Assembly: GCA_963170055.1 (NCBI GenBank)
Contig: CAUJGJ010000188.1
Coordinates: forward strand, 573,671 to 637,670
DNA from: Halisarca cf. caerulea
Taxonomy: Eukaryota; Porifera; Demospongiae; Chondrillida; Halisarcidae
DNA length: 64,000 nucleotides
Direction: 5' to 3'
This document shows positions 23,985-37,752 of the stretch, piece after piece; positions within the stretch are counted from its first letter, which is position 1; the number at the start of each line of letters is the position of its first letter. Below the pieces are notes generated by a model, which saw only the letters and a list, made by a program, of their open reading frames with translations, was not told the origin of the DNA and ran no database searches. The position numbers and the translations under genes are program-made.

Positions 23985-25460
23985 TTTCCTAATTTTAAAC
24001 TTATGTTTCTAACGTTCTCTTTGCGATACAAATTATTTAAATTTTGTAACATTTTAAACTTAACTATTTCATTCTTTATATCTTAGTAACTTTGCCAATT
24101 TTGTACTTTTCCTAATCTTAAACTTTATTTTCTAACGTTCTCTTTGCGATACAAATTATTAAAACTTTGTAACATTTTAAACTTAACTATTTCATTTGTA
24201 ATATCTTAGGAACTTTGCCAATTTTGTACTTTTCCTAATTTTAAACTTATGTTTCTAACGTTCTCTTTGCGATACAAACTATTAAAATTTTGTAACATTT
24301 TAAACTTAACTATTTCATTGTTGATATCTTAGTAACTTTGCCAATTTTGTACTTTCCCTAATTTTAAACTTATGTTTCTAACGTTCTCTTTGCGATACAA
24401 ACTATTAAAATTTTGTAACATTTTAAACTTAACTATTTCATTGTTAATATCTTAGTAACTTTGCCAATTTTGTACTTTCCCTAATTTTAAACTTATTTTT
24501 CTAACGTTCTCTTTGCGATACAAATTATTTAAACTTTGTAACATTTTAAACTTAACTATTTCATTTGTAATATCTTAGGAACTTTGCCAATTTTGTACTT
24601 TTCCTAATTTTAAACTTATGTTTCTAACGTTCTCTTTGCGATACAAATTATTTAAATTTTGTAACATTTTAAACTTAACTATTTCATTCTTTATATCTTA
24701 GTAACTTTGCCAATTTTGTACTTATCCTAATCTTAAACTTTATTTTCTAACGTTCTCTTTGCGATACAAATTATTAAAACTTTGTAACATTTTAAACTTA
24801 ACTATTTCATTTGTAATATCTTAGGAACTTTGCCAATTTTGTACTTTTCCTAATTTTAAACTTATGTTTCTAACGTTCTCTTTGCGATACAAACTATTAA
24901 AATTTTGTAACATTTTAAACTTAACTATTTCATTGTTGATATCTTAGTAACTTTGCCAATTTTGTACTTTCCCTAATTTTAAACTTATGTTTCTAACGTT
25001 CTCTTTGCGATACAAACTATTAAAATTTTGTAACATTTTAAACTTAACTATTTCATTGTTAATATCTTAGTAACTTTGCCAATTTTGTACTTTCCCTAAT
25101 TTTAAACTTATTTTTCTAACGTTCTCTTTGCGATACAAATTATTTAAACTTTGTAACATTTTAAACTTAACTATTTCATTTGTAATATCTTAGGAACTTT
25201 GCCAATTTTGTACTTTTCCTAATTTTAAACTTATGTTTCTAACGTTCTCTTTGCGATACAAATTATTTAAATTTTGTAACATTTTAAACTTAACTATTTC
25301 ATTCTTTATATCTTAGTAACTTTGCCAATTTTGTACTTATCCTAATCTTAAACTTTATTTTCTAACGTTCTACTCGCGATACAAATTATTAAAACTTTGT
25401 AACATTTTAAACTTAACTATTTCATTTGTAATATCTTAGGAACTTTGCCAATTTTGTACT
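23985..25460. repeat. 5-unit HOR (615 bp), two full copies and a partial third
   Basis: Marker attctttatatc falls at 24071, 24686 and 25301, exactly 615 bp apart. Order: L-type with ttctttat; taatctt unit; actattaaaa/gttgat; actattaaaa/gttaat; acttattttt/tgtaat. In the first two copies the taatctt unit (24108, 24723) keeps ctctttgcg. In the third (25338) it has the R core ctactcgcg. A partial relative lies at about 28.8-29.4 kb. Confidence 0.85.
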
Positions 25461-27304
25461 TTCCGTAATTTTAAACTTATGTTTCTAACGTTCTCTTTGT
25501 GATACAAATTATTAAAACTTTGTAACATTTTAAACTTAACTATTTCATTTGTAATATCTTAGGAACTTTGCCAATTTTGACTTTTCCTAATTTTAAACTT
25601 ATGTTTCTAACGTTCTCTTTGCGATACAAACTATTAAAATTTTGTAACATTTTAAACTTAACTATTTCATTGTTAATATCTTAGTAACTTTGCCAATTTT
25701 GTACTTTCCCTAATTTTAAACTTATGTTTCTAACGTTCTCTTTGTGATACAAATTATTTAAACTTTGTAACATTTTAAACTTAACTATTTCATTTGTAAT
25801 ATCTTAGTAACTTTGCCAATTTTGTACTTTTCCTAATTTTAAACTTATGTTTCTAATGTTCTCTTTGCGATACAAATTATTTAAACTTTGTAACATTTTA
25901 AACTTAACTATTTCATTTATGATATCTTAGGAACTTTGCCAATTTTGTACTTTTCCTAATCTTAAACTTTAGTTTCTAACGTTCTACTCGCGATACAAAT
26001 TGTTCAATTTTGTAACATTTTAAACTTAACTATTTCATTTGTAATATCTTAGGAACTTTGCCAATTTTGTACTTTTCCTAATTTTAAACTTATGTTTCTA
26101 ACGTTCTCTTTGCAATACAAACTATTAAAATTTTGTAACATTTTAAACTTAACTATTTTATTGTTGATATCTTAGTAACTTTGCCAATTTTGTACTTTCC
26201 CTAATTTTAAACTTATGTTTCTAACGTTCTCTTTGCGATACAAATTATTAAAACTTTGTAACATTTTAAACTTAACTATTTCATTGTTGATATCTTAGTA
26301 ACTTTGCCAATTTTGTACTTTCCCTAATTTTAAACTTATGTTTCTAACGTTCTCTTTGCGATACAAATTATTAAAACTTATGTAACATTTTAAACTTAAC
26401 TATTTCATTTGTAATATCTTAGGAACTTTGCCAATTTTGTACTTTCCCTAATTTTAAACTTATGTTTCTAACGTTCTCTTTGTGATACAAATTATTAAAA
26501 CTTTGTAACATTTTAAACTTAACTATTTCATTGTTAATATCTTAGTAACTTTGCCAATTTTGTACTTTCCCTAATTTTAAACTTATGTTTCTAACGTTCT
26601 CTTTGTGATACAAATTATTTAAACTTTGTAACATTTTAAACTTAACTATTTCATTTGTAATATCTTAGGAACTTTGCCAATTTTGTACTTTTCCTAATTT
26701 TAAACTTATGTTTCTAACGTTCTCTTTGCGATACAAATTATTAAAATTTTGTAACATTTTAAACTTAACTATTTCATTGTTGATATCTTAGTAACTTTGC
26801 CAATTTTGTACTTTTCCTAATTTTAAACTTATGTTTCTAATGTTCTCTTTGCGATACAAATTATTTAAACTTTGTAACATTTTAAACTTAACTATTTCAT
26901 TTATGATATCTTAGGAACTTTGCCAATTTTGTACTTTTCCTAATTTTAAACTTATGTTTCTAACGTTCTCTTTGCGATACAAACTATTAAAATTTTGTAA
27001 CATTTTAAACTTAACTATTTCATTTATGATATCTTAGGAACTTTGCCAATTTTGTACTTTTCCTAATTTTAAACTTATGTTTCTAACGTTCTCTTTGCGA
27101 TACAAACTATTAAAATTTTGTAACATTTTAAACTTAACTATTTCATTGTTGATATCTTAGTAACTTTGCCAATTTTGTACTTTTCCTAATTTTAAACTTA
27201 TGTTTCTAATGTTCTCTTTGCGATACAAATTATTTAAACTTTGTAACATTTTAAACTTAACTATTTCATTTATGATATCTTAGGAACTTTGCCAATTTTG
27301 TACT
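25461..27304. repeat. 15-unit segment, related to 29394-30991
   Basis: It opens with the rare ccgtaa unit, shared only with 29394. The order of gtgatac, aatgttc, R-deletion, gcaatac, gtgatac and aatgttc units is the same in both. This copy is longer by exactly two units (246 bp after allowing for indels at about 25579 and 26380). The unit near 25583 is 122 bp because ttttgactttt lacks two bases and gains one relative to ttttgtactttt (net -1). Confidence 0.8.
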
Positions 27305-29393
27305 TTTCCTAATCTTAAACTTTAGTTTCTAACGTTCTACTCGCGATACAAATTGTTAAATTTTGTAACATTTTAAACTTAACTATTTCATTTGTAATAT
27401 CTTAGGAACTTTGCCAATTTTGTACTTTTCCTAATTTTAAACTTATGTTTCTAACGTTCTCTTTGCGATACAAATTATTTAAATTTTGTAACATTTTAAA
27501 CTTAACTATTTCATTCTTTATATCTTAGTAACTTTGCCAATTTTGTACTTTTCCTAATCTTAAACTTTATTTTCTAACGTTCTACTCGCGATACAAATTA
27601 TTAAAACTTTGTAACATTTTAAACTTAACTATTTCATTTGTAATATCTTAGGAACTTTGCCAATTTTGTACTTTCCCTAATTTTAAACTTATGTTTCTAA
27701 CGTTCTCTTTGTGATACAAATTATTTAAACTTTGTAACATTTTAAACTTAACTATTTCATTTGTAATATCTTAGGAACTTTGCCAATTTTGTACTTTTCC
27801 TAATTTTAAACTTATGTTTCTAACGTTCTCTTTGCGATACAAACTATTAAAATTTTGTAACATTTTAAACTTAACTATTTCATTGTTGATATCTTAGTAA
27901 CTTTGCCAATTTTGTACTTTTCCTAATTTTAAACTTATGTTTCTAATGTTCTCTTTGCGATACAAATTATTTAAACTTTGTAACATTTTAAACTTAACTA
28001 TTTCGTTTATGATATCTTAGGAACTTTGCCAATTTTGTACTTTTCCTAATCTTAAACTTTAGTTTCTAACGTTCTACTCGCGATACAAATTGTTCAATTT
28101 TGTAACATTTTAAACTTAACTATTTCATTTGTAATATCTTAGGAACTTTGCCAATTTTGTACTTTTCCTAATTTTAAACTTATGTTTCTAACGTTCTCTT
28201 TGCGATACAAATTATTAAAACTTTGTAACATTTTAAACTTAACTATTTCATTGTTGATATCTTAGTAACTTTGCCAATTTTGTACTTTCCCTAATTTTAA
28301 ACTTATGTTTCTAACGTTCTCTTTGCGATACAAATTATTAAAACTTTGTAACATTTTAAACTTAACTATTTCATTTGTAATATCTTAGGAACTTTGCCAA
28401 TTTTGTACTTTTCCTAATTTTAAACTTATGTTTCTAACGTTCTCTTTGCAATACAAACTATTAAAATTTTGTAACATTTTAAACTTAACTATTTCATTGT
28501 TGATATCTTAGTAACTTTGCCAATTTTGTACTTTCCCTAATTTTAAACTTATGTTTCTAACGTTCTCTTTGCGATACAAATTATTAAAACTTTGTAACAT
28601 TTTAAACTTAACTATTTCATTGTTGATATCTTAGTAACTTTGCCAATTTTGTACTTTCCCTAATTTTAAACTTATGTTTCTAACGTTCTCTTTGCGATAC
28701 AAATTATTAAAACTTTGTAACATTTTAAACTTAACTATTTCATTTGTAATATCTTAGGAACTTTGCCAATTTTGTACTTTTCCTAATTTTAAACTTATGT
28801 TTCTAACGTTCTCTTTGCGATACAAACTATTAAAATTTTGTAACATTTTAAACTTAACTATTTCATTGTTGATATCTTAGTAACTTTGCCAATTTTGTAC
28901 TTTCCCTAATTTTAAACTTATGTTTCTAACGTTCTCTTTGCGATACAAACTATTAAAATTTTGTAACATTTTAAACTTAACTATTTCATTGTTAATATCT
29001 TAGTAACTTTGCCAATTTTGTACTTTCCCTAATTTTAAACTTATTTTTCTAACGTTCTCTTTGCGATACAAATTATTTAAACTTTGTAACATTTTAAACT
29101 TAACTATTTCATTTGTAATATCTTAGGAACTTTGCCAATTTTGTACTTTTCCTAATTTTAAACTTATGTTTCTAACGTTCTCTTTGCGATACAAATTATT
29201 TAAATTTTGTAACATTTTAAACTTAACTATTTCATTCTTTATATCTTAGTAACTTTGCCAATTTTGTACTTAACCTAATCTTAAACTTTATTTTCTAACG
29301 TTCTACTCGCGATACAAATTATTAAAACTTTGTAACATTTTAAACTTAACTATTTCATTTGTAATATCTTAGGAACTTTGCCAATTTTGTACT
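27305..29393. repeat. 17 mixed units including two R-deletion units
   Basis: R-deletion units lie at about 27354 (a form) and 28090 (c form). An attctttatatc unit follows at about 27.5 kb. A partial relative of the 615-bp HOR occupies about 28.8-29.4 kb and ends in the private cttaacctaatctt. No non-satellite sequence. Confidence 0.75.
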
Positions 29394-30991
29394 TTCCGTA
29401 ATTTTAAACTTATGTTTCTAACGTTCTCTTTGTGATACAAATTATTAAAACTTTGTAACATTTTAAACTTAACTATTTCATTGTTAATATCTTAGTAACT
29501 TTGCCAATTTTGTACTTTCCCTAATTTTAAACTTATGTTTCTAACGTTCTCTTTGTGATACAAATTATTTAAACTTTGTAACATTTTAAACTTAACTATT
29601 TCATTTGTAATATCTTAGTAACTTTGCCAATTTTGTACTTTTCCTAATTTTAAACTTATGTTTCTAATGTTCTCTTTGCGATACAAATTATTTAAACTTT
29701 GTAACATTTTAAACTTAACTATTTCATTTATGATATCTTAGGAACTTTGCCAATTTTGTACTTTTCCTAATCTTAAACTTTAGTTTCTAACGTTCTACTC
29801 GCGATACAAATTGTTCAATTTTGTAACATTTTAAACTTAACTATTTCATTTGTAATATCTTAGGAACTTTGCCAATTTTGTACTTTTCCTAATTTTAAAC
29901 TTATGTTTCTAACGTTCTCTTTGCAATACAAACTATTAAAATTTTGTAACATTTTAAACTTAACTATTTCATTGTTGATATCTTAGTAACTTTGCCAATT
30001 TTGTACTTTCCCTAATTTTAAACTTATGTTTCTAACGTTCTCTTTGCGATACAAATTATTAAAACTTTGTAACATTTTAAACTTAACTATTTCATTGTTG
30101 ATATCTTAGTAACTTTGCCAATTTTGTACTTTCCCTAATTTTAAACTTATGTTTCTAACGTTCTCTTTGCGATACAAATTATTAAAACTTTGTAACATTT
30201 TAAACTTAACTATTTCATTTGTAATATCTTAGGAACTTTGCCAATTTTGTACTTTCCCTAATTTTAAACTTATGTTTCTAACGTTCTCTTTGTGATACAA
30301 ATTATTAAAACTTTGTAACATTTTAAACTTAACTATTTCATTGTTAATATCTTAGTAACTTTGCCAATTTTGTACTTTCCCTAATTTTAAACTTATGTTT
30401 CTAACGTTCTCTTTGTGATACAAATTATTTAAACTTTGTAACATTTTAAACTTAACTATTTCATTTGTAATATCTTAGGAACTTTGCCAATTTTGTACTT
30501 TTCCTAATTTTAAACTTATGTTTCTAACGTTCTCTTTGCGATACAAATTATTAAAATTTTGTAACATTTTAAACTTAACTATTTCATTGTTGATATCTTA
30601 GTAACTTTGCCAATTTTGTACTTTTCCTAATTTTAAACTTATGTTTCTAATGTTCTCTTTGCGATACAAATTATTTAAACTTTGTAACATTTTAAACTTA
30701 ACTATTTCATTTATGATATCTTAGGAACTTTGCCAATTTTGTACTTTTCCTAATTTTAAACTTATGTTTCTAACGTTCTCTTTGCGATACAAACTATTAA
30801 AATTTTGTAACATTTTAAACTTAACTATTTCATTGTTGATATCTTAGTAACTTTGCCAATTTTGTACTTTTCCTAATTTTAAACTTATGTTTCTAATGTT
30901 CTCTTTGCGATACAAATTATTTAAACTTTGTAACATTTTAAACTTAACTATTTCATTTATGATATCTTAGGAACTTTGCCAATTTGGTACT
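29394..30991. repeat. 13-unit segment, related to 25461-27304
   Basis: It begins with ccgtaa and carries the same ordered units as 25461 onward, minus two. The offset is 3,933 bp at the start (32 units less three one-base deletions), which fits the indels counted in between. Confidence 0.8.
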
Positions 30992-31727
30992 TTTCCTAAT
31001 CTTAAACTTTAGTTTCTAACGTTCTACTCGCGATACAAATTGTTAAATTTTGTAACATTTTAAACTTAACTATTTCATTTGTAATATCTTAGGAACTTTG
31101 CCAATTTTGTACTTTTCCTAATTTTAAACTTATGTTTCTAACGTTCTCTTTGCGATACAAACTATTAAAATTTTGTAACATTTTAAACTTAACTATGTCA
31201 TTGTTGATATCTTAATAACTTTGCTAATTTTCTACTTTTCCTAATCTTAAACTTTATTTTCTAACGTTCTACTTGCGATACAAATTATTAAAACTTTGTA
31301 ACATTTTAAACTTAACTATTTCATTTGTAATATCTTAGGAACTTTGCCAATTTTGTACTTTCCCTAATTTTAAACTTATGTTTCTAACGTTCTCTTTGCG
31401 ATACAAATTATTAAAACTTTGTAACATTTTAAACTTAACTATTTCATTTATGATATCTTAGGAACTTTGCCAATTTTGTACTTTTCCTAATCTTAAACTT
31501 TAGTTTCTAACGTTCTACTCGCGATACAAATTGTTCAATTTTGTAACATTTTAAACTTAACTATTTCATTTGTAATATCTTAGGAACTTTGCCAATTTTG
31601 TACTTTCCCTAATTTTAAACTTATGTTTCTAACGTTCTCTTTGCGATACAAATTATTAAAACTTTGTAACATTTTAAACTTAACTATTTCATTTATGATA
31701 TCTTAGGAACTTTGCCAATTTTGTACT
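30992..31727. repeat. 6-unit repeat led by an R trio (736 bp)
   Basis: It starts with a characteristic trio: R-deletion unit (31041), actattaaaa unit with aactatgtcatt and tgctaatttt, and an R unit with ctacttgcg. The length is 738 minus two one-base deletions. The trio restarts at 31728 and 32834. Confidence 0.8.
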
Positions 31728-32833
31728 TTTCCTAATCTTAAACTTTAGTTTCTAACGTTCTACTCGCGATACAAATTGTTAAATTTTGTAACATTTTAAA
31801 CTTAACTATTTCATTTGTAATATCTTAGGAACTTTGCCAATTTTGTACTTTTCCTAATTTTAAACTTATGTTTCTAACGTTCTCTTTGCGATACAAACTA
31901 TTAAAATTTTGTAACATTTTAAACTTAACTATGTCATTGTTGATATCTTAATAACTTTGCTAATTTTCTACTTTTCCTAATCTTAAACTTTATTTTCTAA
32001 CGTTCTACTTGCGGTACAAATTATTAAAACTTTGTAACATTTTAAACTTAACTGTTTCATTTGTAATATCTTAGGAACTTTGCCAATTTTGTACTTTCCC
32101 TAATTTTAAACTTATGTTTCTAACGTTCTCTTTGCGATACAAATTATTAAAACTTTGTAACATTTTAAACTTAACTATTTCATTTGTAATATCTTAAGAA
32201 CTTTGCCAATTTTGTACTTTCCCTAATTTTAAACTTATGTTTCTAACGTTCTCTTTGTGATACAAATTATTAAAACTTTGTAACATTTTAAACTTAACTA
32301 ATTCATTGTTAATATCTTAGTAACTTTGCCAATTTTGTACTTTCCCTAATTTTAAACTTATGTTTCTAACGTTCTCTTTGTGATACAAATTATTAAAATT
32401 TTGTAACATTTTAAACTTAACTATTTCATTGTTGATATCTTAGTAACTTTGCCAATTTTGTACTTTTCCTAATTTTAAACTTATGTTTCTAATGTTCTCT
32501 TTGCGATACAAATTATGTAAACTTTGTAACATTTTAAACTTAACTATTTCATTTATGATATCTTAGGAACTTTGCCAATTTTGTACTTTTCCTAATTTTA
32601 AACTTATGTTTCTAACGTTCTCTTTGCGATACAAACTATTAAAATTTTGTAACATTTTAAACTTAACTATTTCATTGTTGATATCTTAGTAACTTTGCCA
32701 ATTTTGTACTTTTCCTAATTTTAAACTTATGTTTCTAATGTTCTCTTTGCGATACAAATTATTTAAACTTTGTAACATTTTAAACTTAACTATTTCATTT
32801 ATGATATCTTAGGAACTTTGCCAATTTTGTACT
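31728..32833. repeat. 9-unit repeat led by the same R trio (1,106 bp)
   Basis: The R-deletion unit, aactatgtcatt unit and ctacttgcg unit repeat those at 30992, followed by a different set of six units (ttaagaac, aactaattc, attatgtaaac and aatgttc types). Private changes include gcggtacaaatt and aactgtttc near 32.0 kb. Confidence 0.78.
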
Positions 32834-33202
32834 TTTCCTAATCTTAAACTTTAGTTTCTAACGTTCTACTCGCGATACAAATTGTTAAATTTTGTAACAT
32901 TTTAAACTTAACTATTTCATTTGTAATATCTTAGGAACTTTGCCAATTTTGTACTTTTCCTAATTTTAAACTTATGTTTCTAACGTTCTCTTTGCGATAC
33001 AAACTATTAAAATTTTGTAACATTTTAAACTTAACTATGTCATTGTTGATATCTTAATAACTTTGCTAATTTTTCTACTTTTCCTAATCTTAAACTTTAT
33101 TTTCTAACGTTCTACTTGCGATACAAATTATTAAAACTTTGTAACATTTTAAACTTAACTATTTCATTTGTAATATCTTAGGAACTTTGCCAATTTTGTA
33201 CT
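32834..33202. repeat. Third copy of the R trio
   Basis: Same three units as at 30992 and 31728. A one-base insertion makes ctaatttttctac near 33070. Confidence 0.78.
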
Positions 33203-36200
33203 TTCCCTAATTTTAAACTTATGTTTCTAACGTTCTCTTTGCGATACAAATTATTAAAACTTTGTAACATTTTAAACTTAACTATTTCAATTGTAATATC
33301 TTAGGAACTTTGTCAATTTTGTACTTTTCCTAATTTTAAACTTATGTTTCTAACGTTCTCTTTGCGATACAAACTATTAAAATTTTGTAACATTTTAAAC
33401 TTAAATATTTCATTGTTAATATCTTAGTAACTTTGCCAATTTTGTACTTTCCCTAATTTTAAACTTATGTTTCTAACGTTCTCTTTGTGATACAAATTAT
33501 TTAAACTTTGTAACATTTTAAACTTAAATATTTCATTGTTAATATCTTAGTAACTTTGCCAATTTTGTACTTTCCCTAATTTTAAACTTATGTTTCTAAC
33601 GTTCTCTTTGTGATACAAATTATTTAAACTTTGTAACATTTTAAACTTAACTATTTCATTTGTAATATCTTAGGAACTTTGTCAATTTTGTACTTTTCCT
33701 AATTTTAAACTTATGTTTCTAACGTTCTCTTTGCGATACAAACTATTAAAATTTTGTAACATTTTAAACTTAACTATTTCATTGTTGATATCTTAGTAAC
33801 TTTGCCAATTTTGTACTTTTCCTAATTTTAAACTTATGTTTCTAATGTTCTCTTTGCGATACAAATTATTTAAACTTTGTAACATTTTAAACTTAACTAT
33901 TTCATTTATGATATCTTAGGAACTTTGCCAATTTTGTACTTTTCCTAATCTTAAACTTTATTTTCTAACGTTCTACTCGAGATACAAATTATTATAACTT
34001 TGTAACATTTTAAACTTAACTATTTCATTTGTAATATCTTAGGAACTTTGCCAATTTTGTACTTTCCCTAATTTTAAACTTATGTTTCTAACGTTCTCTT
34101 TGTGATACAAAATATTTAAACTTTGTAACATTTTAAACTAAACTATTTCATTTATGATATCTTAGGAACTTTGCCAATTTTGTACTTTTCCTAATTTTAA
34201 ACTGATGTTTGTAACGTTCTCTTTGCGATACAAATTATTTAAACTTTGTAACATTTTAAACTTAACTATTTCATTTGTAATATCTTAGGAACTTTGCCAA
34301 TTTTGTACTTTTCCTAATTTTAAACTTATGTTTCTAACGTTCTCTTTGCGATACAAATTATTTAAATTTTGTAACATTTTAAACTTAACTATTTCATTCT
34401 TTATATCTTAGTAACTTTGCCAATTTTGTACTTTTCCTAATCTTAAACTTATGTTTCTAACGTTCTACTCGCGATACAAATTATTAAAACTTTGTAACAT
34501 TTTAAACTTAACTATTTCATTTGTAATATCTTAGGAACTTTGCCAATTTTGTACTTTCCCTAATTTTAAACTTATGTTTCTAACGTTCTCTTTGCGATAC
34601 AAATTATTAAAACTTTGTAAAATTTTAAACTTAACTATTTCATTTGTAATATCTTAGGAACTTTGCCAATTTTGTACTTTTCCTAATTTTAAACTTATGT
34701 TTCTAACGTTCTCTTTGCGATACAAACTATTAAAATTTTGTAACATTTTAAACTTAACTATTTCATTGTTAATATCTTAGTAACTTTGCCAATTTTGTAC
34801 TTTCCCTAATTTTAAACTTATGTTTCTAACGTTCTCTTTGTGATACAAATTATTTAAACTTTGTAACATTTTAAACTTAACTATTTCATTTGTAATATCT
34901 TAGGAACTTTGCCAATTTTGTACTTTTCCTAATTTTAAACTTATGTTTCTAACGTTCTCTTTGCGATACAAACTATTAAAATTTTGTAACATTTTAAACT
35001 TAACTATTTCATTGTTGATATCTTAGTAACTTTGCCAATTTTGTACTTTTTCTAATTTTAAACTTATGTTTCTAATGTTCTCTTTGCGATACAAATTATT
35101 TAAACTTTGTAACATTTTAAACTTAACTATTTCATTTGTAATATCTTAGGAACTTTGCCAATTTTGTACTTTTCCTAATCTTAAACTTTTGTTTCTAACG
35201 TTCTACTCGCGATACAAACTATTAAAAATTTGTGACATTTTAAACTTAACTATTTCATTTGTCATATCTTAGGAACTTTGCCAATTTTGTACTTTTCCTA
35301 ATTTTAAACTTATGTTTCTAACGTTCTCTTTGCGATACAAACTATTAAAATTTTGTAACATTTTAAACTTAACTATTTCATTGTTGATATCTTAGTAACT
35401 TTGCCAATTTTGTACTTTTCCTAATTTTAAACTTATGTTTCTAATGTTCTCTTTGCGATACAAATTATTTAAAATTTGTAACATTTTAAACTTAACTATT
35501 TCATTTATGATATTTTAGGAACTTTGCCAATTTTGTACTTTTCCTAATCTTAAACTTTAGTTTCTAACGTTCTACTCGCGATACAAATTGTTAAATTTTG
35601 TAACATTTTAAACTTAACTATTTCATTTGTAATATCTTAGGAACTTTGCCAATTTTGTACTTTTCCTAATTTTAAACTTATGTTTCTAACGTTCTCTTTG
35701 CAATACAAACTATTAAAATTTTGTAACATTTTAAACTTAACTATTTCATTGTTGATATCTTAGTAACTTTTCCAATTTTGTACTTTCCCTAATTTTAAAC
35801 TTATGTTTCTAACGTTCTCTTTGCGATACAAATTATTTAAACTTTGTAACATTTTAAACTTAACTATTTCAATTATGATATCTTATTAACTTTGCCAATT
35901 TTGTACTTTTCCTAATTTTAAACTTATGTTTCTAACGTTCTCTTTGCGATACAAATTATTTAAACTTTGTAACATTTTAAACTTAACTATTTCATTTATG
36001 ATATCTTAGGAACTTTGCCAATTTTGTACTTTCCCTAATTTTAAACTTATGTTTCTAACGTTCTCTTTCCGATACAAATTATTTAAACTTTGTAACATTT
36101 TAAACTTAACTATTTCATTTATGATATCTTAGGAACTTTGCCAATTTTCTACTTTTCCTAATCTTAAACTTTTGTTTCTAACGTTCTACTCGCGATACAA

Positions 36201-37752
36201 ATTATTAAAATTTTGTAACATTTTAAACTTAACTATTTCATTTGTAATATCTTAGGAACTTTGCCAATTTTGTACTTTTCCTAATTTTAAACTTATGTTT
36301 CTAACGTTCTCTTTGCGATACAAACTATTAAAATTTTGTAACATTTTAAACTTAACTATTTCATTGTTGATATCTTAGTAACTTTGCCAATTTTGTACTT
36401 TCCCTAATTTTAAACTTATGTTTCTAACGTTCTCTTTGCAATACAAACTATTAAAATTTTGTAACATTTTAAACTTAACTATTTCATTGTTAATATCTTA
36501 GTAACTTTGCCAATTTTGTACTTTCCCTAATTTTAAACTTATTTTTCTAATGTTCTCTTTGTGATACAAATTATTTAAACTTTGTAACATTTTAAACTTA
36601 ACTATTTCATTTATGATATCTTAGGAACTTTGCCAATTTTGTACTTTTTCTAATTTTAAACTTATGTTTCTAACGTTCTCTTTGCGATACAAACTATTAA
36701 AATTTTGTAACATTTTAAACTTAACTATTTCATTGTTGATATCTTAGTAACTTTGCCAATTTTGTACTTTTCCTAATTTTAAACTTAAGTTTCTAACGTT
36801 CTCTTTGCGATACAAATTATTTAAACTTTGTACTATTTTAAACTTAACTATTTCATTTATGATATCTTAGGAACTTTGCCAATTTTGTACTTTCCCTAAT
36901 TTTAAACTTATGTTTCTAACGTTCTCTTTGCGATACAAATTATTAAAACATTGTAACATTTTAAACTTAACTATTTCATTTGTAATATCTTAGGAACTTT
37001 GCCAATTTTGTACTTTTCCTAATTTTAAACTTATGTTTCTAACGTTCTCTTTGCGGTACAAACTATTAAAATTTTGTAACATTTTAAACTTAACTATTTC
37101 ATTGTTAATATCTTAGTAACTTTGCCAATTTTGTACTTTCCCTAATTTTAAACTTATGTTTCTAACGTTCTCTTTGTGATACAAATTATTTAAACTTTGT
37201 AACATTTTAAACTTAACTATTTCATTTATGATATCTTAGGAACTTTGCCAATTTTGTACTTTTCCTAATCTTAAACTTTAGTTTCTAACGTTCTACTCGC
37301 GATACAAATTGTTAAATTTTGTAACATTTTAAACTTAACTATTTCATTTGTAATATCTTAGGAACTTTGCCAATTTTGTACTTTTCCTAATTTTAAACTT
37401 ATGTTTCTAACGTTCTCTTTGCGATACAAACTATTAAAATTTTGTAACATTTTAAACTTAACTATGTCATTGTTGATATCTTAATAACTTTGCCAATTTT
37501 CTACTTTTCCTAATCTTAAACTTTATTTTCTAACGTTCTACTTGAGATACAAATTATTATAACTTTGTAACATTTTAAACTTAACTATTTCATTTGTAAT
37601 ATCTTAGGAACTTTGCCAATTTTGTACTTTCCCTAATTTTAAACTTATGTTTCTAACGTTCTCTTTGTGATAAAAAATTATTTAAACTTTGTAACATTTT
37701 AAACTTAACTATTTCATTTGTAATATCTTAGGAACTTTGCCAATTTTGTACT
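33203..37752. repeat. Mosaic of 37 units without a clean HOR
   Basis: It mixes all major unit types. Local signs of duplication: two consecutive aaatatttcattgttaat units near 33.4-33.55 kb, and an R-prime unit (attaaaaatttgtgac, tgtcatatc) from about 35171 followed by three units that match 37753 onward. R-deletion units lie at about 35595 and 37315. A one-base insertion, gtgataaaaaatt, lies at about 37671. Confidence 0.72.
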
